Source of the DNA: Micromussa lordhowensis | Taxonomy: Eukaryota > Cnidaria > Anthozoa > Scleractinia > Lobophylliidae | Length of the DNA stretch: 64,000 bases | Direction: 5' to 3' | NCBI GenBank assembly: GCA_964020085.1 | Contig: CAXHUQ010000601.1 | Coordinates: 335,001-399,000, forward strand | In this document: positions 21,960-36,400 of the stretch, piece after piece | Position numbering within the stretch: the first letter of the stretch is position 1 | Layout of the letters: every line of letters starts with the position of its first letter | The notes under the pieces: generated by a model | What the model saw: only the letters and a program-made list of their open reading frames with translations | Database searches by the model: none | What the model was told of the DNA's origin: nothing | Made by a program: the position numbers and the translations under genes

Positions 21960-24110
21960 GCGCACATGCCATTATCTTCTTATTAAAACGCACTTAAAGT
22001 GCCAACATAGCACAACATTTTGCAGCAAACCGCGGCTCCCTAAGTGCCCGTAAAGCCGAGCTATGGCAAATTTGGCAAGGACACCCTCAGCGCGCATTTT
22101 CTGAAATTCTGCAAAGTTGCGACCAGGGGAAAAACCTGCAGAAACAAGGCCAGAAAAAACATCCTGACGCACATGCCATTATCTTCTTATTAAAACGCAC
22201 TTAAAGTGCCAACATAGCACAACATTTTGCAGCAAACCGCGGCTCCCTAAGTGCCCGTAAAGCCGAGCTATGGCAAATTTGCCAAGGACACCCTCAGCGC
22301 GCATTTTCTGAAATTGTGCAAAGTTGCGACGAGGGAAAAAACCTCCAGAAAGAAGGCCAGAAAAAACACCCTGGCGCAAAGGCCATTATCTCCTAAATAC
22401 AATGCACTTAAAGTGCCAACATAGCAGAACATTTTGCAGCAAACCGCGGCTCCCTAAGTGCCCGTAAAGCCGAGCTATGGCAAATTTGGCAAGGACACCC
22501 TCAGCGCACATTTTCTGAAATTCTGCAAAGTTTCGACCAGGGGAAAAACCTGCAGAAAGAAGGCCAGAAAAAACACCCTGGCGCAAATGCCATCATCTCG
22601 TAATTAAAATGCACTTAAAGTGCCAACATAGCACAACCTTTTGCAGCAAATTGCGGCTGCCTAACTGCCCGTAAAGCCGAGCTATGGCAAATTTGGCAAG
22701 GACACCCTCAGCGCGCATTTTCTGAAATTCTGCAAAGTTGCGACCAGATGAAAGTCCTGCAGGAAGAAGTCCAGAAAAAACACCCTGGCGCAAATGCCAT
22801 CATCTCTTAATTAAAATGCACTTGAAGTGGCAACACAGCACAACATTTTGTAGCAAATCGTGGCTCCCTAAGTGCCCGTAAAGCCGAGCTATGGCAAATT
22901 TGGCAAGGACACCCTCAGCGCGCATTTTCTGAAATTCTGCAAAGTTGCGACCAGGGGAAAAACCTGCAGAAAGAAGGCCAGAAAAAACACCCTGGCGCAA
23001 ATGCCATTATCTCCTGATTAGAATGCACTTAAAGTGCTAACATAGCACAACATTTTGCGGCAAACCGCGGCTCCCTAAGTGCCCGTAAAGCCGAGCTATG
23101 GCAAATTTGGCAATGACACCCTCAGCGCGCATTTTCTGAAATTCTGCAAAGTTGCGACCAGAAGAAAAACCTGCAGAAAGAAGGCCAGAAAAAACACCCT
23201 GGCGCAAATGCCATTATAAACTAATTAAAATGTACTTAAAGTGCCAACGTAGCAGAACATTTTGCAGCAAACCGCGGCTCCTTAAGTGCCCGTAAAGCCG
23301 AGCTATGGCAAATTGGGCAAGGACACCCTCAGCGCGCATTTTCTGAAATTCTGCAAAGTTGCGACCAGGGGAAAGTCCTGCAGAAAGAAGGCCAGAAAAA
23401 ACACCTCGGCGCAAATGGCATCATCTCCTAATTAAAATGCACTTAAAGTGCCAACATAGCACAACATTTTGCAGCAAACCGCGGCTCCCTAAGTGCCCGT
23501 AAAGCCGAGCTATGGCAAATTTGGCAAGGACACCCTCAGCGCGCATTTTCTTAAATTCTGCAAAGTTGCGACCAGGAGAAAAACGTGCAGAAAGAAGGCC
23601 AGAAAAAACACCTTGGCGCAAATGCCATCATCTCGTAATTAGAATGCACTTAAAGTGCCAACATAGGACAACATTTTGCAGCAAACCGCGGCACCCTAAG
23701 TGCCCGTAAAGCCGAGCTATGGCAAATTTGGCAAGGACATCCTCAGCGCGCATTTTCCGAAATTCTTCAAAGTTCGACCAGGGGAAAGTTTTGCAGAAAA
23801 AGTCCAGAAAAAACACCTTGGCGCAAATGCCATCATCTCATAATTAAAATGCACTTAAAGTGGCAACATAGCACAACATTTTGTAGCAAACCGCGGCTTC
23901 CTAAGTGCCCGTAAAGCCGAGCTATGGCAAATTTGGCAAGGACACCCTCAGCGCGCATTTTCTGAAATTCTGCAAAGTTGCCACCAGGGGAAAAACCTGC
24001 AGAAAGAAGGCCAAAAAAAAACACCCTGGCGCAAATGCCATTATCTGCTAATTAGAATGCCCTTCAAGTGCCAACATAGCACAACATTTTGCAGCACACC
24101 GCGGCTCCCT
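21960..24110. repeat. Segment sharing private variants with 28.2-31.1 kb
   Basis: The variant ATCTTCTTATTAAAACGC occurs at about 22170 and 28390 (offset 6211). Monomers with AGCAACACAGC-type and TTATAAACTAATT variants at 22.8-23.4 kb recur at 28.8-29.4 kb (offset 6004). A monomer missing bases in CAAAGTTCGACC at about 23770 recurs at about 30810 (offset 7039). The changing offset shows that monomers were gained or lost between the two regions after copying. Confidence 0.7.
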
Positions 24111-25282
24111 AAGTGCCCGTAAAGCCGAGCTATGGCAAATTTGGCAAGGACACCCTCAGCGCGCATTTTCTGAAATTCTGCAAAGTTGCGACCAGGGGAA
24201 AGTCCTGCAGAAAGAAGGCCAGTAAAAACACCCTGGCGCAAATGCCATCATCTCCTAATTAGAATGCACGTAAAGTGCCAACATAGCACAACATTTTGCA
24301 GCAAACCGCGGCTCCCTAAGTGCCCGTAAAGCCGAGCTATGGCAAATTTGCCAAGGACACCCTCAGCGCGCATTTTCTGAAATTCTGCAAAGTTGCGACC
24401 AGGGGAAAAACCTGCAGAAAGAAGGGCAGAAAAAACACCCTGGCGCAAATGCCATTTTTTTTATAATTAAACTGTACTTAAAGTGCCAACATAGCAAAAC
24501 ATTTTGCAGCAAACCGCGGCTCCCTAAGTGCCCGTAAAGCCGAGCTATGGCAAATTTGAGAAGGACACGCTCAGCGCGCAATTTCTGAAATTCTGCAAAG
24601 TTGCGACCATGGGAAAAACCTGCAGAAAGAAGGCCAGAAAAAACACCCTGGCGCAAATGACATTATCTCCTAATTAAAATGCACTTAAAGTGCCAACATA
24701 GCACAACATTTTGCAGCAAACCGCGGCTCCCTAAGTGCCTGTAAAGCCGAGTTATGGCAAATTTGGCAAGGACACCCTCAGCGCGCATTTTCTAAAATTC
24801 TGCAAAGTTGCGACCAGGGGAAAGTCCTGCAGAAAGAAGTCCAAATAAAACACCCTGGCGCAACTGCCATCATCTCCTAAATAGAATGCACTTAAAGCGA
24901 AAACATAGCACAACATTTTGCAGCAAACCGCGGCTCCTTAAGTGCCCGAAAAGCCGAGCTATGGCAAATTTGGCAAGGACACCGTCAGCGCGCATTTTCT
25001 GAAATTCTGCAAAGTTGCGACCAGGGGAAAAACCTGCAGAAAGAAAGCCAGAAAAAACACCCTGGCGCAAATGCCATTAACTCCTAAATAGAATGCACTT
25101 AAAGTGCGAACATAGCACAACATTTTGCAGCAAACCGCGGCTCCCTAAGTGCCCGTAAAGCCAGGCTATGGCAAATTTGGCAAGGACACCCTCAGCGCGC
25201 ATTTTCTTAAATTCTGCAAAGTTGCGACCAGGGGAAAGTCCTGCAGAAAGAAGGCCAGAATAACACCGTGGCGCAAATGCCA

Positions 25283-27770
25283 TTATCTCATAATTAAAAT
25301 GAACTTGAAGTGCAAACATAGCACAACATTTTGCAGCAAACCGCGCCTCCCTAAGTGCCCGTAAAGCCGAGCTATGGCAAATTTGGCAAGGACACCCTCA
25401 GCGAGCATTTTCTGAAATTCTGCAAAGTTGCGACCAGGGGAAAGTCCTGCAGAAAGAAGGCCAGAAAAAACACCCTGGCGCAAATGCCATCATCTCGTAA
25501 TTAAAATGCCCTTAAAGTGCCAACATAGCACAACATTTTGCAGCAAACCGCGCCTCCCTAAGTGCCCGTAAAGCCGAGCTATGGCAAATTTGGCAAGGAC
25601 ACCCTCAGCGAGCATTTTCTGAAATTCTGCAAAGTTGCGACCAGGGGAAAGTCCTGCAGAAAGAAGGCCAGAAAAAACACCCTGGCGCAAATGTCATCAT
25701 CTCGTAATTAAAAAGCACTTAGAGTGCCAACATAGCACAACATTTTGCAGCAAACCGCGGTTCCCTAAGTGCCCGTAAAGCCGAGCTATGGCAAATTTGG
25801 CAAGGACACCCTCAGCGCGCACTTTCTGAAATTCTGCAAAGTTGCGACCAGGGGGAAGTCCTGCAGAAAAAAGGCCACAAAAAACACCCTGGCGCAAATG
25901 CCATTATCTCCTAATTAAAATGCACTTAAAGTGCCAACATAGCAAAACATTTTGCACCAAACCGCGGCTCCCTAAGTGCCCGTAAAGCCGAGCTATGGCA
26001 AATTTGGCATGGACACCCTCAGCGCGCATCTTCTGAAATTCAGCAAAGTTGCGACCAGGGGAAAAACCTGCAGAAAGAAGGCCAAAAAAAACACCCTGGC
26101 GCAAATGCCATTATCTCCTAATTAAAATGCACTTAAAGTGCCAACATAGCAAAACATTTTGCACCAAACCGCGGCTCCCTAAGTGCCCGTAAAGCCGAGC
26201 TATGGCAAATTTGGCATGGACACCCTCAGCACGCATTTTCTGAAATTCTGCAAAGTTGCGACCAGGGGAAAGTCCTGCAGAAAGAAGGCCAGAAAAAACA
26301 CTCTGGCGCAAATGCCATCATCTCGTAATTAAAATGCACTTGAAGTGCCAACATAGCACAACATTTTGCAGCAAACCGCGGCTCCCTAAGTGCCCGTAAA
26401 GCCGAGCTATGGCAAATTTGGCAAGGACACCCTCAGCGAGCATTTTCTGAAATTCTGCAAAGTTGCGACCAGGGGAAAGTCCTGCAGAAAGAAGGCCAGA
26501 AAAAAAACACCCTGGCGCAAATGTCATCATCTCGTAATTAAAATGCACTTAGAGTGCCAACATAGCACAACATTTTGCAGCAAACCGCGGTTCCCTAAGT
26601 GCCCGTAAAGCCGAGCTATGGCAAATTTGGCAAGGACACCCTCAGCGCGCACTTTCTGAAATTCTGCAAAGTTGCGACCAGGGGGAAGTCCTGCAGAAAA
26701 AAGGCCACAAGAAACACCCTGGCGCAAATGCCATTATCTCCTAATTGAAATGCACTTAAAGTGCCAACATAGCAAAACATTTTGCACCAAACCGCGGCTC
26801 CCTAAGTGCCCCTAAAGCCGAGCTATGGCAAATTTGGCATGGACATCCTCAGCGCGTATTTTCTGAAATTCAGCAAAGTTGCGACCAGGGGAAAAATCTG
26901 CAGAAAGAAGGCCAAAAAAAACACCCTGGCGCAAATGCCATTATCTCCTAATTAAAATGCACTTAAAGTGCCAACATAGCACAACATTTTGCAGCAAACC
27001 GCGGCTCCCTAAGTGCCCGTAAAGCCGAGCTATGGCAAATTTGGCAAGGACACCCTCAGCGAGCATTTTCTGAAATTCTGCAAAGTTGCGACCAGGGGAA
27101 AGTCCTGCAGAAAAAAGCCCAGAAAAAACACCCTGGCGCAAATGTCATCATCTCCTAATTAAAATGCACTTAGAGTGCCAACATAGCACAACATTTTGCA
27201 GCAAACCGCGGTTCCCTAAGTGCCCCTAAAGCCGAGCTATGGCAAATTTGGCATGGACACCCTCAGCGCGCATTTTCTGAAATTCAGCAAAGTTGCGACC
27301 AGGGGAAAAACCTGCAGAAAGAAGGCCAAAAAAAACACCCTGGCGCAAATGCCATTATCTCCTAATTAAAATGCACTTAAAGTGCCAACATAGCAAAACA
27401 TTTTGCACCAAACCGCGGCTCCCTAACTGCCCGTAAAGCCGAGCTATGGCAAATTTGGCAAGGACACCCTCCGCGCGCATTTTCTGACATTCTGCAAAGT
27501 TGCGACCAGGGAAAAGTCTTGCAGAAAGAAGGCCAGAAAAAACACCCTGGCGCAAATGCCATCATCTCGTAATTAAAAAGCACTTGAAGTGCCAACATAG
27601 CACAACATTTTGCAGCAAACCGCGGCTCCCTAAGTGCCCGTAATGCCGAGCTATGGCAAATTTGGCAAGGACACCCTCAGCGAGCATTTTCTGAAATTCT
27701 GCAAAGTTGCGACCAGGGGAAAGTCCTGCAGAAAGAAGGCCAGAAAAAACACCCTGGCGCAAATGCCATC
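25283..27770. repeat. 4-monomer higher-order repeat block (offset about 830, then 621)
   Basis: A monomer with GCACTTAGAGTGCC and CGCGGTTCCC occurs at about 25.71, 26.54 and 27.17 kb. Its neighbours with CAGCGAGCATT and TTTGCACCAAAC variants recur with it. Offsets of 830 and 621 bp imply a 4-mer copy followed by a copy that lost one monomer. Confidence 0.75.
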
Positions 27771-30700
27771 ATCTCGTAATTACAATGCACATACAGTGCC
27801 AACATGGCACAACATTTTGCAGCAAACCGCGGCTGCCTAAGTGCCCGTAAAGCCGAGCTATGGCAAATTTGGCAAGGACACCCTCAGCGCGCATTTTCTG
27901 AAATTCTGCAAAGTTGCGATTAGGGGAAAGTCCTGCAGAAAGAAGGCCAAAAAAAACACCCTGGGGCAAGTGCCATCATCTACTAATTACAATGCGCTTA
28001 AAGTGCCAACATAGCACAACATTTTGCAGCAAACCGCGGCTCGATAAGTGCCCGTAAAGCCGAGCTATGGTAAATTTGGCAAGGACACCCTCAGCGCGCA
28101 TTTTCTGAAATTCTGCAAAGTTGCGACCATGATAAAAACCTGCAGAAAGAAGAGCAGAAAAAACACCCTGGCGCAAATGCCATTATCTCCTAATTAAAAT
28201 GCCTTGAAAGTGCCAACATAGCACAACATTTTGCAGCAAACCGCGGCTCCCTAAGTGCCCGTAAAGCCGAGCTATGGCAAATTTGGCAAGGACACCCTCA
28301 GCGCGCATTTTCTGAAATTCTGCAAAGTTGCGACCAGGGGAAAAACCTGCAGAAACAAGGCCAGAAAAAACACCCTGGCGCACATGCCATTATCTTCTTA
28401 TTAAAACGCACTTAAAGTGCCATCATAGCACAACATTTTGCAGCAAACCGCGGCTCCCTAAGTGCCCGTAAAGCCGAGCTATGGCAAATTTGCCAAGGAC
28501 ACCCTCAGCGCGCATTTTCTGAAATTGTGCAAAGTTGCGACGAGGGAAAAAACCTGCAGAAAGAAGGCAAGAAAAAACACCCTGGCGCAAATGCCATCAT
28601 CTCCTAATTAAAATGCACTTGAAGTGCCAACATAGCACAACATTTTGCGGCAAACCGCGGCTCCCTAAGTGCCCGTAAAGCCGAGCTATGGCAAATTTGG
28701 CAAGGACACCCTCAGCGCGCATTTTCTGAAATTCTGCAAAGTTGCGATTAGATGAAAGTCCTGCAGGAAGAAGTCCAGAAAAAACACCCTGGCGCAAATG
28801 CCATCATCTCTTAATTAAAATGCACTTGAAGTGGCAACACAGCACAACATTTTGTAGCAAACCGTGGCTCCCTAAGTGCCCGTAAAGCCGAGCTATGGCA
28901 AATTTGGCAAGGACACCCTCAGCGCGCATTTTCTGAAATTCTGCAAAGTTGCCACCAGGGGAAAAACCTGCAGAAAGAAGGCCAGAAAAAACACCCTGGC
29001 GCAAATGCCATTATCTCCTGATTAGAATCCACTTAAACTGCTAACATAGCACAACATTTTGCGGCAAACCGCGGCTCCCTAAGTGCCCGTAAAGCCGAGC
29101 TATGGCAAATTTGGCAATGACACCCTCAGCGCGCATTTTCTGAAATTCTGCAAAGTTGCGACCAGAAGAAAAACCTGCAGAAAGAAGGCCAGAAAAAACA
29201 CCCTGGCGCAAATGCCATTATAAACTAATTAAAATGTACTTAAAGTGCCAACGTAGCACAACATTTTGCAGCAAACCGCGGCTCCTTAAGTGCCCGTAAA
29301 GCCGAGCTATGGCAAATTTGGCAAGGACACCCTCAGCGCGCATTTTCTGAAATTCTGCAAAGTTGCGACCAGGGGAAAGTCCTGCAGGAAGAAGTCCAGA
29401 AAAAACACCCTGGCGCAAATGCCATCATCTCCTAATTAAAATGCACTTGAAGTGCCAACATAGCACAACCTTTTGCAGCAAACCGCGGCTGCCTAAGTGC
29501 CCGTAAAGCCGAGCTATGGCAAATTTGGCAAGGACACCCTCAGCGCGCATTTTCTGAAATTCTGCAAAGTTGCGACCAGGGGAAAGTCCTGCAGGAAGAA
29601 GTCCAGAAAAAACACCCTGGCGCAAATGCCATCATCTCCTAATTAAAATGCACTTGAAGTGGCAACATAGCACAACATTTTGTAGCAAACCGCGGCTCCC
29701 TAAGTGCCCGTAAAGCCGAGCTATGGCAAATTTGGCAAGAACACCCTCAGCGCGCATTTTCTGAAATTCTGCAAAGTTGCGACCAGGGGAAAGTCCTGCA
29801 GGATAAAGTCCAGAAAAAACACCCTGGCGCAAATGCCATCATCTCCTAATTAGAATGCACTTGAAGTGGCAACAAAGCACAACATTTTGTAGCAAACCGC
29901 GGCTCCCTAAGTGCCCGTAAAGCCAAACTATGGCAAATTTGGCAAGGACACCCTCAGCGCGCATTTTCTGAAATTCTGCAAAGTTGCGACCAGGGGAAAG
30001 TCCTGCAGAAAGAAGGCCAAAAAAAACACCCTGGCGCAAATGTCATCATCTCCTAATTAAAATTCACTTAGAGTGCCATCATAGCACAACATTTTGCAGC
30101 AAACTGCGGTTCCCTAAGTGCCCGTAAAGCCGAGCTATGGCAAATTTGGCAAGGACACCCTCAGCGCGCACTTTCTGAAATTCTGCAAAGTTGCGACCAG
30201 GGGGAAGTCCTGCAGAAAAAAGGCCACAAAAAACACCCTGGCGCAAATGCCATCATCTTCTTATTAGAATGATCTTGAAGTGCCAACAAAGCACAACATT
30301 TTGCAGCAAACCGCGGCTCCCTAAGTGCCTGTAAAGCCGAGCTATGGCAAATTTGGCAAGGACACCCTCAGCGCGCATTTTCTGAAATTCAGCAAAGTTG
30401 CGACCAGGGGAAAAACCTGCAGAAAGAAGGCCAAAAAAAACACCCTGGCACAAATGCCATTATCTCCTAATTAAAATGCAATTAAAGTGCCAATATAGCA
30501 AAAAATTTTGCACCAAACCGCGGCTCCCTAAGTGCCCGTAAAGCCGAGCTATGGCAAATTTGGCATGGACACCCTCAGCGCGCATTTTCTGAAATTCTGC
30601 AAAGTTGCAACCAGGGGAGAGTCCTGCAGAAAGAAGGCCAGAAAAAACACCCTGGCGCAAATGCCATCATCTCGTAATTGGAATGCACTTAAAGTGCCAA

Positions 30701-33499
30701 CATAGCACAACATTTTGCAGCAAACCGCGGCACCCTAAGTGCCCGTAAAGCCAAGCTATGGCAAATTTGGCAAGGACACCCTCAGCGCGCATTTTCCGAA
30801 ATTCTTCAAAGTTCGACCAGGGGAAAGTTTTGCAGAAAAAGTCCAGAAAAAACACCTTGGCGCAAATGCCATCATCTCATAATTAAAATGCACTTAAAGT
30901 GGCAACATAGCACAACATTTTGTAGCAAACCGCGGCTCCCTAAGTGCCCGTAAAGCCGAGCTATGGCAAATTTGGCAAGGACACCCTCAGCGCGCATTTT
31001 CTGAAATTCTGCAAAGTTGCCACCAGGGGAAAAACCTGCAGAAAGAAGGCCAAAAAAAACACCCTGGCGCAAATGCCATTATCTGCTAATTAGAATGCCT
31101 TTCAAGTGTCAACATAGCACAACATTTTGCAGCACACCGCGGCTCCCTAAGTGCCCGTAAAGCCGAGCTATGGCAAATTTGGCAAGGACACCCTCAGCGC
31201 GCATTTTCTGAAATTCTGCAAAGTTGCGACCAGGGGAAAGTCCTGCAGGAAGAAGTCCTGAAAAAACACCCTGGCGGAAATGCCATCATCTCCTAATTAA
31301 AATGCACTTGAAGTGGCAACATAGCACAACATTTTATAGCAAACCGCGGCTCCCTAAGTGCCCGTAAAGCCGAGCTATGGCAAATTTGGCAAGGACACCC
31401 TCAGCGCGCATTTTCTGAAATTCTGCAAAGTTGCGACCAGGGGAAAAACCTGCAGGAAGAAGGCCAGAAAAAACACCCTGGCGCAAATGCTATTATCTCC
31501 TAATTAGAATGCATTTAAAGTGCTAAAATAGCACAACATTTTGCGGCAAACTGCGGCTCCCTAAGTGCCCGTAAAGCCGAGCTATGGCAAATTTGGGAAT
31601 GACACCCTCAGCGCGCATTTTCTGAAATTCTGCAAAGTTGCGACCAGAAGAAAAACCTGCAGAAAGAAGGCCAGAAAAAACACCCTGGCGCAAAAGCCAT
31701 TATAAACTAATTAAAACGTACTTAAAGTGCCTACGTAGCACAACATTTTGCAGCAAACCGCGGCTCCCTAAGTGCCCGTAAAGCCGAGCTATGGCAAATT
31801 TGGCAAGGACACCCTCAGCGCGCATTTTCTGAAATCTGCAAAGTTGCGACCAGGGGAAAAACCTGCAGAAAGAAGGCCAAAAAAAACACCCTGGCGCAAA
31901 TGCCATTATCTCCTAATGAGAATGCACTTAAAATGCCAACATAGCACAACATTTTGCAGCAAACCGCGGCTCCCTAAGTGCCCGTAAAGCCGAGCTATGG
32001 CAAATTTGGCAAGGACACCGTCAGCGCGCATTTTCTGAAATTCTGCAAAGTTGCGACCAGGGGAAAGTCCTGCAGAAAGAAGGCCAGAAAAAACACCCTG
32101 GCGCAAATGCCACCATCTCTTAATTAAAATGCACTTGAAGTGCCAACAAAGCACAACATTTTGCAGCAAACCGCGGCTCCCTAAGTGCCCGTAAAGCCGA
32201 GCTATGGCAAATTTGGCAAGGACACCCTCAGCGCGCATTTTCTGAAATCTGCAAAGTTGCGACCAGGGGAAAGTGCTGCAGAAAGAAGGCCAAAAAAAAC
32301 ACCCTGGCGCAAATGCCATTATCTTCTAATGAGAATGCACTTAAAATGCCAACATAGCACAACATTTTGCAGCAAACCGCGCCTCCCTAAGTGCCCGTAA
32401 AGCCAGGCTATGGCAAATTTGGCAACGACACCCTCAGCGCGCATTTTCTGAAATTCTGCAAAGTTGCGACCAGGGGAAAGTCCTGCAGAAAGAAGGCCAG
32501 AAAAAACACCCTAGCGCAAATGCCATCATCTCCTATATAGAATGCACTTAAAGTGCCAGCACAGCACAACATTTTGCAGCAAACCGCGGCTCCCAAAGTG
32601 CCCGTAAAGCCGAGCTATGGCAAATTTGGCAACGACACCCTCAGCGCGCATTTTCTGAAATTCTGCAAAGTTGCGATCAGGGGAAAACCCTGCAAAAAGA
32701 AGGCCAGAAAAAACACCCTGGCGCAAATGCCATTATCTCCTAATTTAAATGCACTTTAAGTGCCAACATAGCACAACATTTTGCAGCAAACCGCGGCTCC
32801 CTAAGTGCCCGTAAAGCCGAGCTATGGCAAATTTGGCAAGGACACCCTCAGCGCGCATTTTCTGAAATTCTGCAAAGTTGCGACCAGGAGAAAAACCTAC
32901 AGAAACAGGGCCAGAAAAAACACCCTGACGCAAATGCCATTATCTGCTAATTAAAATGCACTTAAAGTAACATAGCACAACATTTTGCAACAAACCGCGG
33001 CTCCCTAAGTGCCCGTAAAGCCGAGCTATGGCAAATTTGGCTAGGACACCCTCAGCGCGCATTTTCTGAAATTCTGCAAAGTTGCGACCAGGGGAAAGTC
33101 CTGCAGAAAGAAGTCCAGAAAAAACACAATGGCGCAAATGCCATTATCTCCTAATTAGAACGCACTTGAAGTGGAAACATAGCACAACATTTTGTAGCAA
33201 ACCGCGGCTCCCTAAGTGCCCGTAAAGCCGAGCTATGGCAAATTTGGCAAGGACACACTCAGCGCGCATTATCTGAAATTCTGCAAAGTTGCGACCAGGG
33301 GCAAAACCTGCAGAAAGAAGGCGAGAAAAAACACCCTGGCACAAATGCCATTATCTCCTATTTAAAATGCACTTAAAGTGCCAACATAGCACAATATTTT
33401 GCAGCAAATCGCGGTTCCCAAAGTGTCCGTAAAACCGAGCTGTGGCAAATTTGGCAAGGACACCCTCAGCGGGCATTTTCTGAAATTCTGCAAAGTTGC

Positions 33500-36400
33500 G
33501 ACCAGGGGAAAGTCTTGCAGAAAGAAGGCCAGAAAAAACACCCTGGGGAAAATGCCATTATCTCCTAATTACAATGCCCTTAAAGTGCCAACATAGCACA
33601 ACATTTTGCAGCAAACCGCGGCTCCCTAAGTGCCCGTAAAGCCGAGCTATGGCAAATTTGGCAAGGACACCCTCAGCGCGCATTTTCTGAAATTCTGCAA
33701 AGTTGCGATCAGGGGAAAAACCTGCAAAAAGAAGGCCAGAAAAACCACCCTGGCGCAAATGCCATTATCTCCTAATTTAAATGCACTTTAAGTGCCAACA
33801 TAGCACAACACTTTGCAGCAAACCGCGGCTCCCTAAGTGCCCGTAAAGCCGAGCTATGGCAAATTTGGCAAGGACACCCTCAGCGCGCATTTTCTGAAAT
33901 TCTGCAAAGTTGCGACCACGAGAAAAACCTGCAGAAAGAAGGCCAGAAAAAACACCCTGACTCAAATCCCATTATCTGCTAATTAAAATGCACTTAAAGT
34001 AACATAGCACAACATTTTGCAGCAAACCGCGGCTCCCTAAGTGCCCGTAAAGCCGAGCTATGGCAAATTTGGCAAGGACACCCTCAGCGCGCATTTTCTT
34101 AAATTCTGCAAAGTTGCGACCAGGGGAAAGTCCTGCAGAAAGAAGTCCAGAAAAAACACCCTGGCGCAAATGCCATTATCTCCTAATTAGAATGCACTTG
34201 AAGTAGCAACATAGCACAACATTTTGCAGCAAACCGCGGTTCCAAAGTGCCCGTAAAACCGAGCTATGGCAAATTTGGCAAGGACACCCTCAGCGCGTAT
34301 TTTCTGATATTCTGCAAAGTTGCGACCAGGGGAAAAACCTGCAGAAAAAAGGCCAGAAAAAACACCCTGGGGCAAATGCCATTATCTCCTAATTACAATG
34401 CGCTTAAAGTGCCAACATAGCACAACATTTTGCAGCAAACCGCGGCTCCCTAAGTGCCCGTAAAGCCAAGCTATGGCAAATTTAGCAACGACACCCTCAG
34501 CGCGCATTTTCTGAAATTCTGCAAAGTTGCGACCAGGGGAAAAACCTGCAGAAAGAAGGCCAAAAAAAACACCCTAGCGCAAATGCCATCATCTCGTAAT
34601 TAGAATGCACTTAAAGTGCCAACATAGCACAACCTTTTGCAGCAAACCGCGGCTGCCTAAGTGCCCGTAAAGCCGAGCTATGGCAAATTTGGCAAGGACA
34701 CCCTCAGCGCGCATTTTCTGAAATTCTGCAAAGTTGCCACCAGGGGAAAAACCTGCAGAAAGAATGCCAGAAAAAACACCCTGGCGCAAATGCCATTATC
34801 TTCCAATTAGAATGCACTTAAACTGTCAACATAGCACAACATTTTGCAGCAAACGGCGGCTCTCTAAGTGCCCGTAAAGCCAAACTATGGCAACTTTGGC
34901 AAGGACACCCTCAGCGCGCATTTTCTGAAATTCTGCAAAGTTGCGACCAGGGGAAAGTCCTGCAGAAAGAAGGCCAGTTAGAACACCCTGGCGAAAATGC
35001 CACCATCTCCTAATTAAAATGCACTTCAAGTGCCAACAAAGCACAACATTTTGCAGCAAACCGCGGCTCCCTAAGTGCCCGTAAAGCCGAGCTATGGCAA
35101 ATTTGGCAAGGACACCCTCAGCGCGCATTTTCTGAAATTCTGCAAAGTTGCGACCAGGCGAAAAACCTGCAGAAAGAAGGCCAGAAAAAACACCCTGGCG
35201 CAAATGCCATCATCTCCTAATTAGAATGCACTTAAAGTGCTAACATAGCACAACATTTTGCAGCAAACCGCGGCTCCCTTAGTGCCCGTAAAGCCGAGCT
35301 ATGGCAAATTTGGCAAGGACACCCTCAGCGCGCATTTTCTGAAATTCTGCGAAGTTGCGACCAGGGGAAAAATCTGCAGAAAGAAGGCCCAAAAAAAAAC
35401 CCTGGCGCAAATGCCATTATCTCCTAATTAAAATGCACTTAAAGTGCCAACATAGCACAACATTTTGCAGCAAACCGCGGCTCACAAAGTGCCCGTAAAG
35501 CCGAGCTATGGCAAATTTGGCAAGGACACCCTCAGCGCGCATTTTCTGAAATTCTGCAAAGTTGCGACCAGGGAAAAAACCTGCAGAAGGAAGGCCAGAA
35601 AAAACACACTGGCGCAAACGCCATTATCTCCTAATTAGAATGCACTTAAAGTGCCAACATAGCACAACATTTTGCAGCAAACCGCGGCTCCTTAAGTGCC
35701 CGTAAAGCCGAGCTATGGGAAATTTGGCAACGACACCCTCAGCGCGCATTTTCTGAAATTCTGCAAAGTTGCGACCAGGGGAAACCCCTGCAGAAAGAAG
35801 GGCAGAAAAAACACCCTGGCGCAAATGCCATCATCTCCTGAAAAGAATGCATTTAAAGCGGCAACATAGCACAACATTTTGGAGCAAACCGCGGCTCCCT
35901 AAGTGCCCGTAAAGCCGAGCTATGGCAAATTTGGCAAGGACACACTCAGCGCGCATTTTCTAAAATTCTGCAAAGTTGCGACCAGGAGAAAGTCCTGCAG
36001 AAAGAAGGCCAGAAAAAACACCCTGGCGCAAATGTCATTATCTCCTAATTAGAATGCACTTGAAGTGCCAACATAGCACAACATTTTGCAGCAAACGCGG
36101 CTCCCTAAGTGCCCGTAAAGCCGAGTTATGGGAAAATTGGCAAGGACACTCTCACCGCGCATTTTCTGAAATTCTGCAAAGTTGCGACCAGGGAAAAGTC
36201 TTGCAGAAAGAAGGCCAGAAAAAACACCCTGGCGCAAATGCTATTATCTCCTAATTAGAATGCACTTAAAGTGCCAACATAGCACAACATTTTGCAGCAA
36301 ACCGCGGCTCCCTAAGTGCCCGTAAAGCCGAGCTATGGCAAATTTGGCAAGGACACCCTCAGCGCGCAGTTTCTGAAATTCTGCAAAGTTGCGACCAGGG

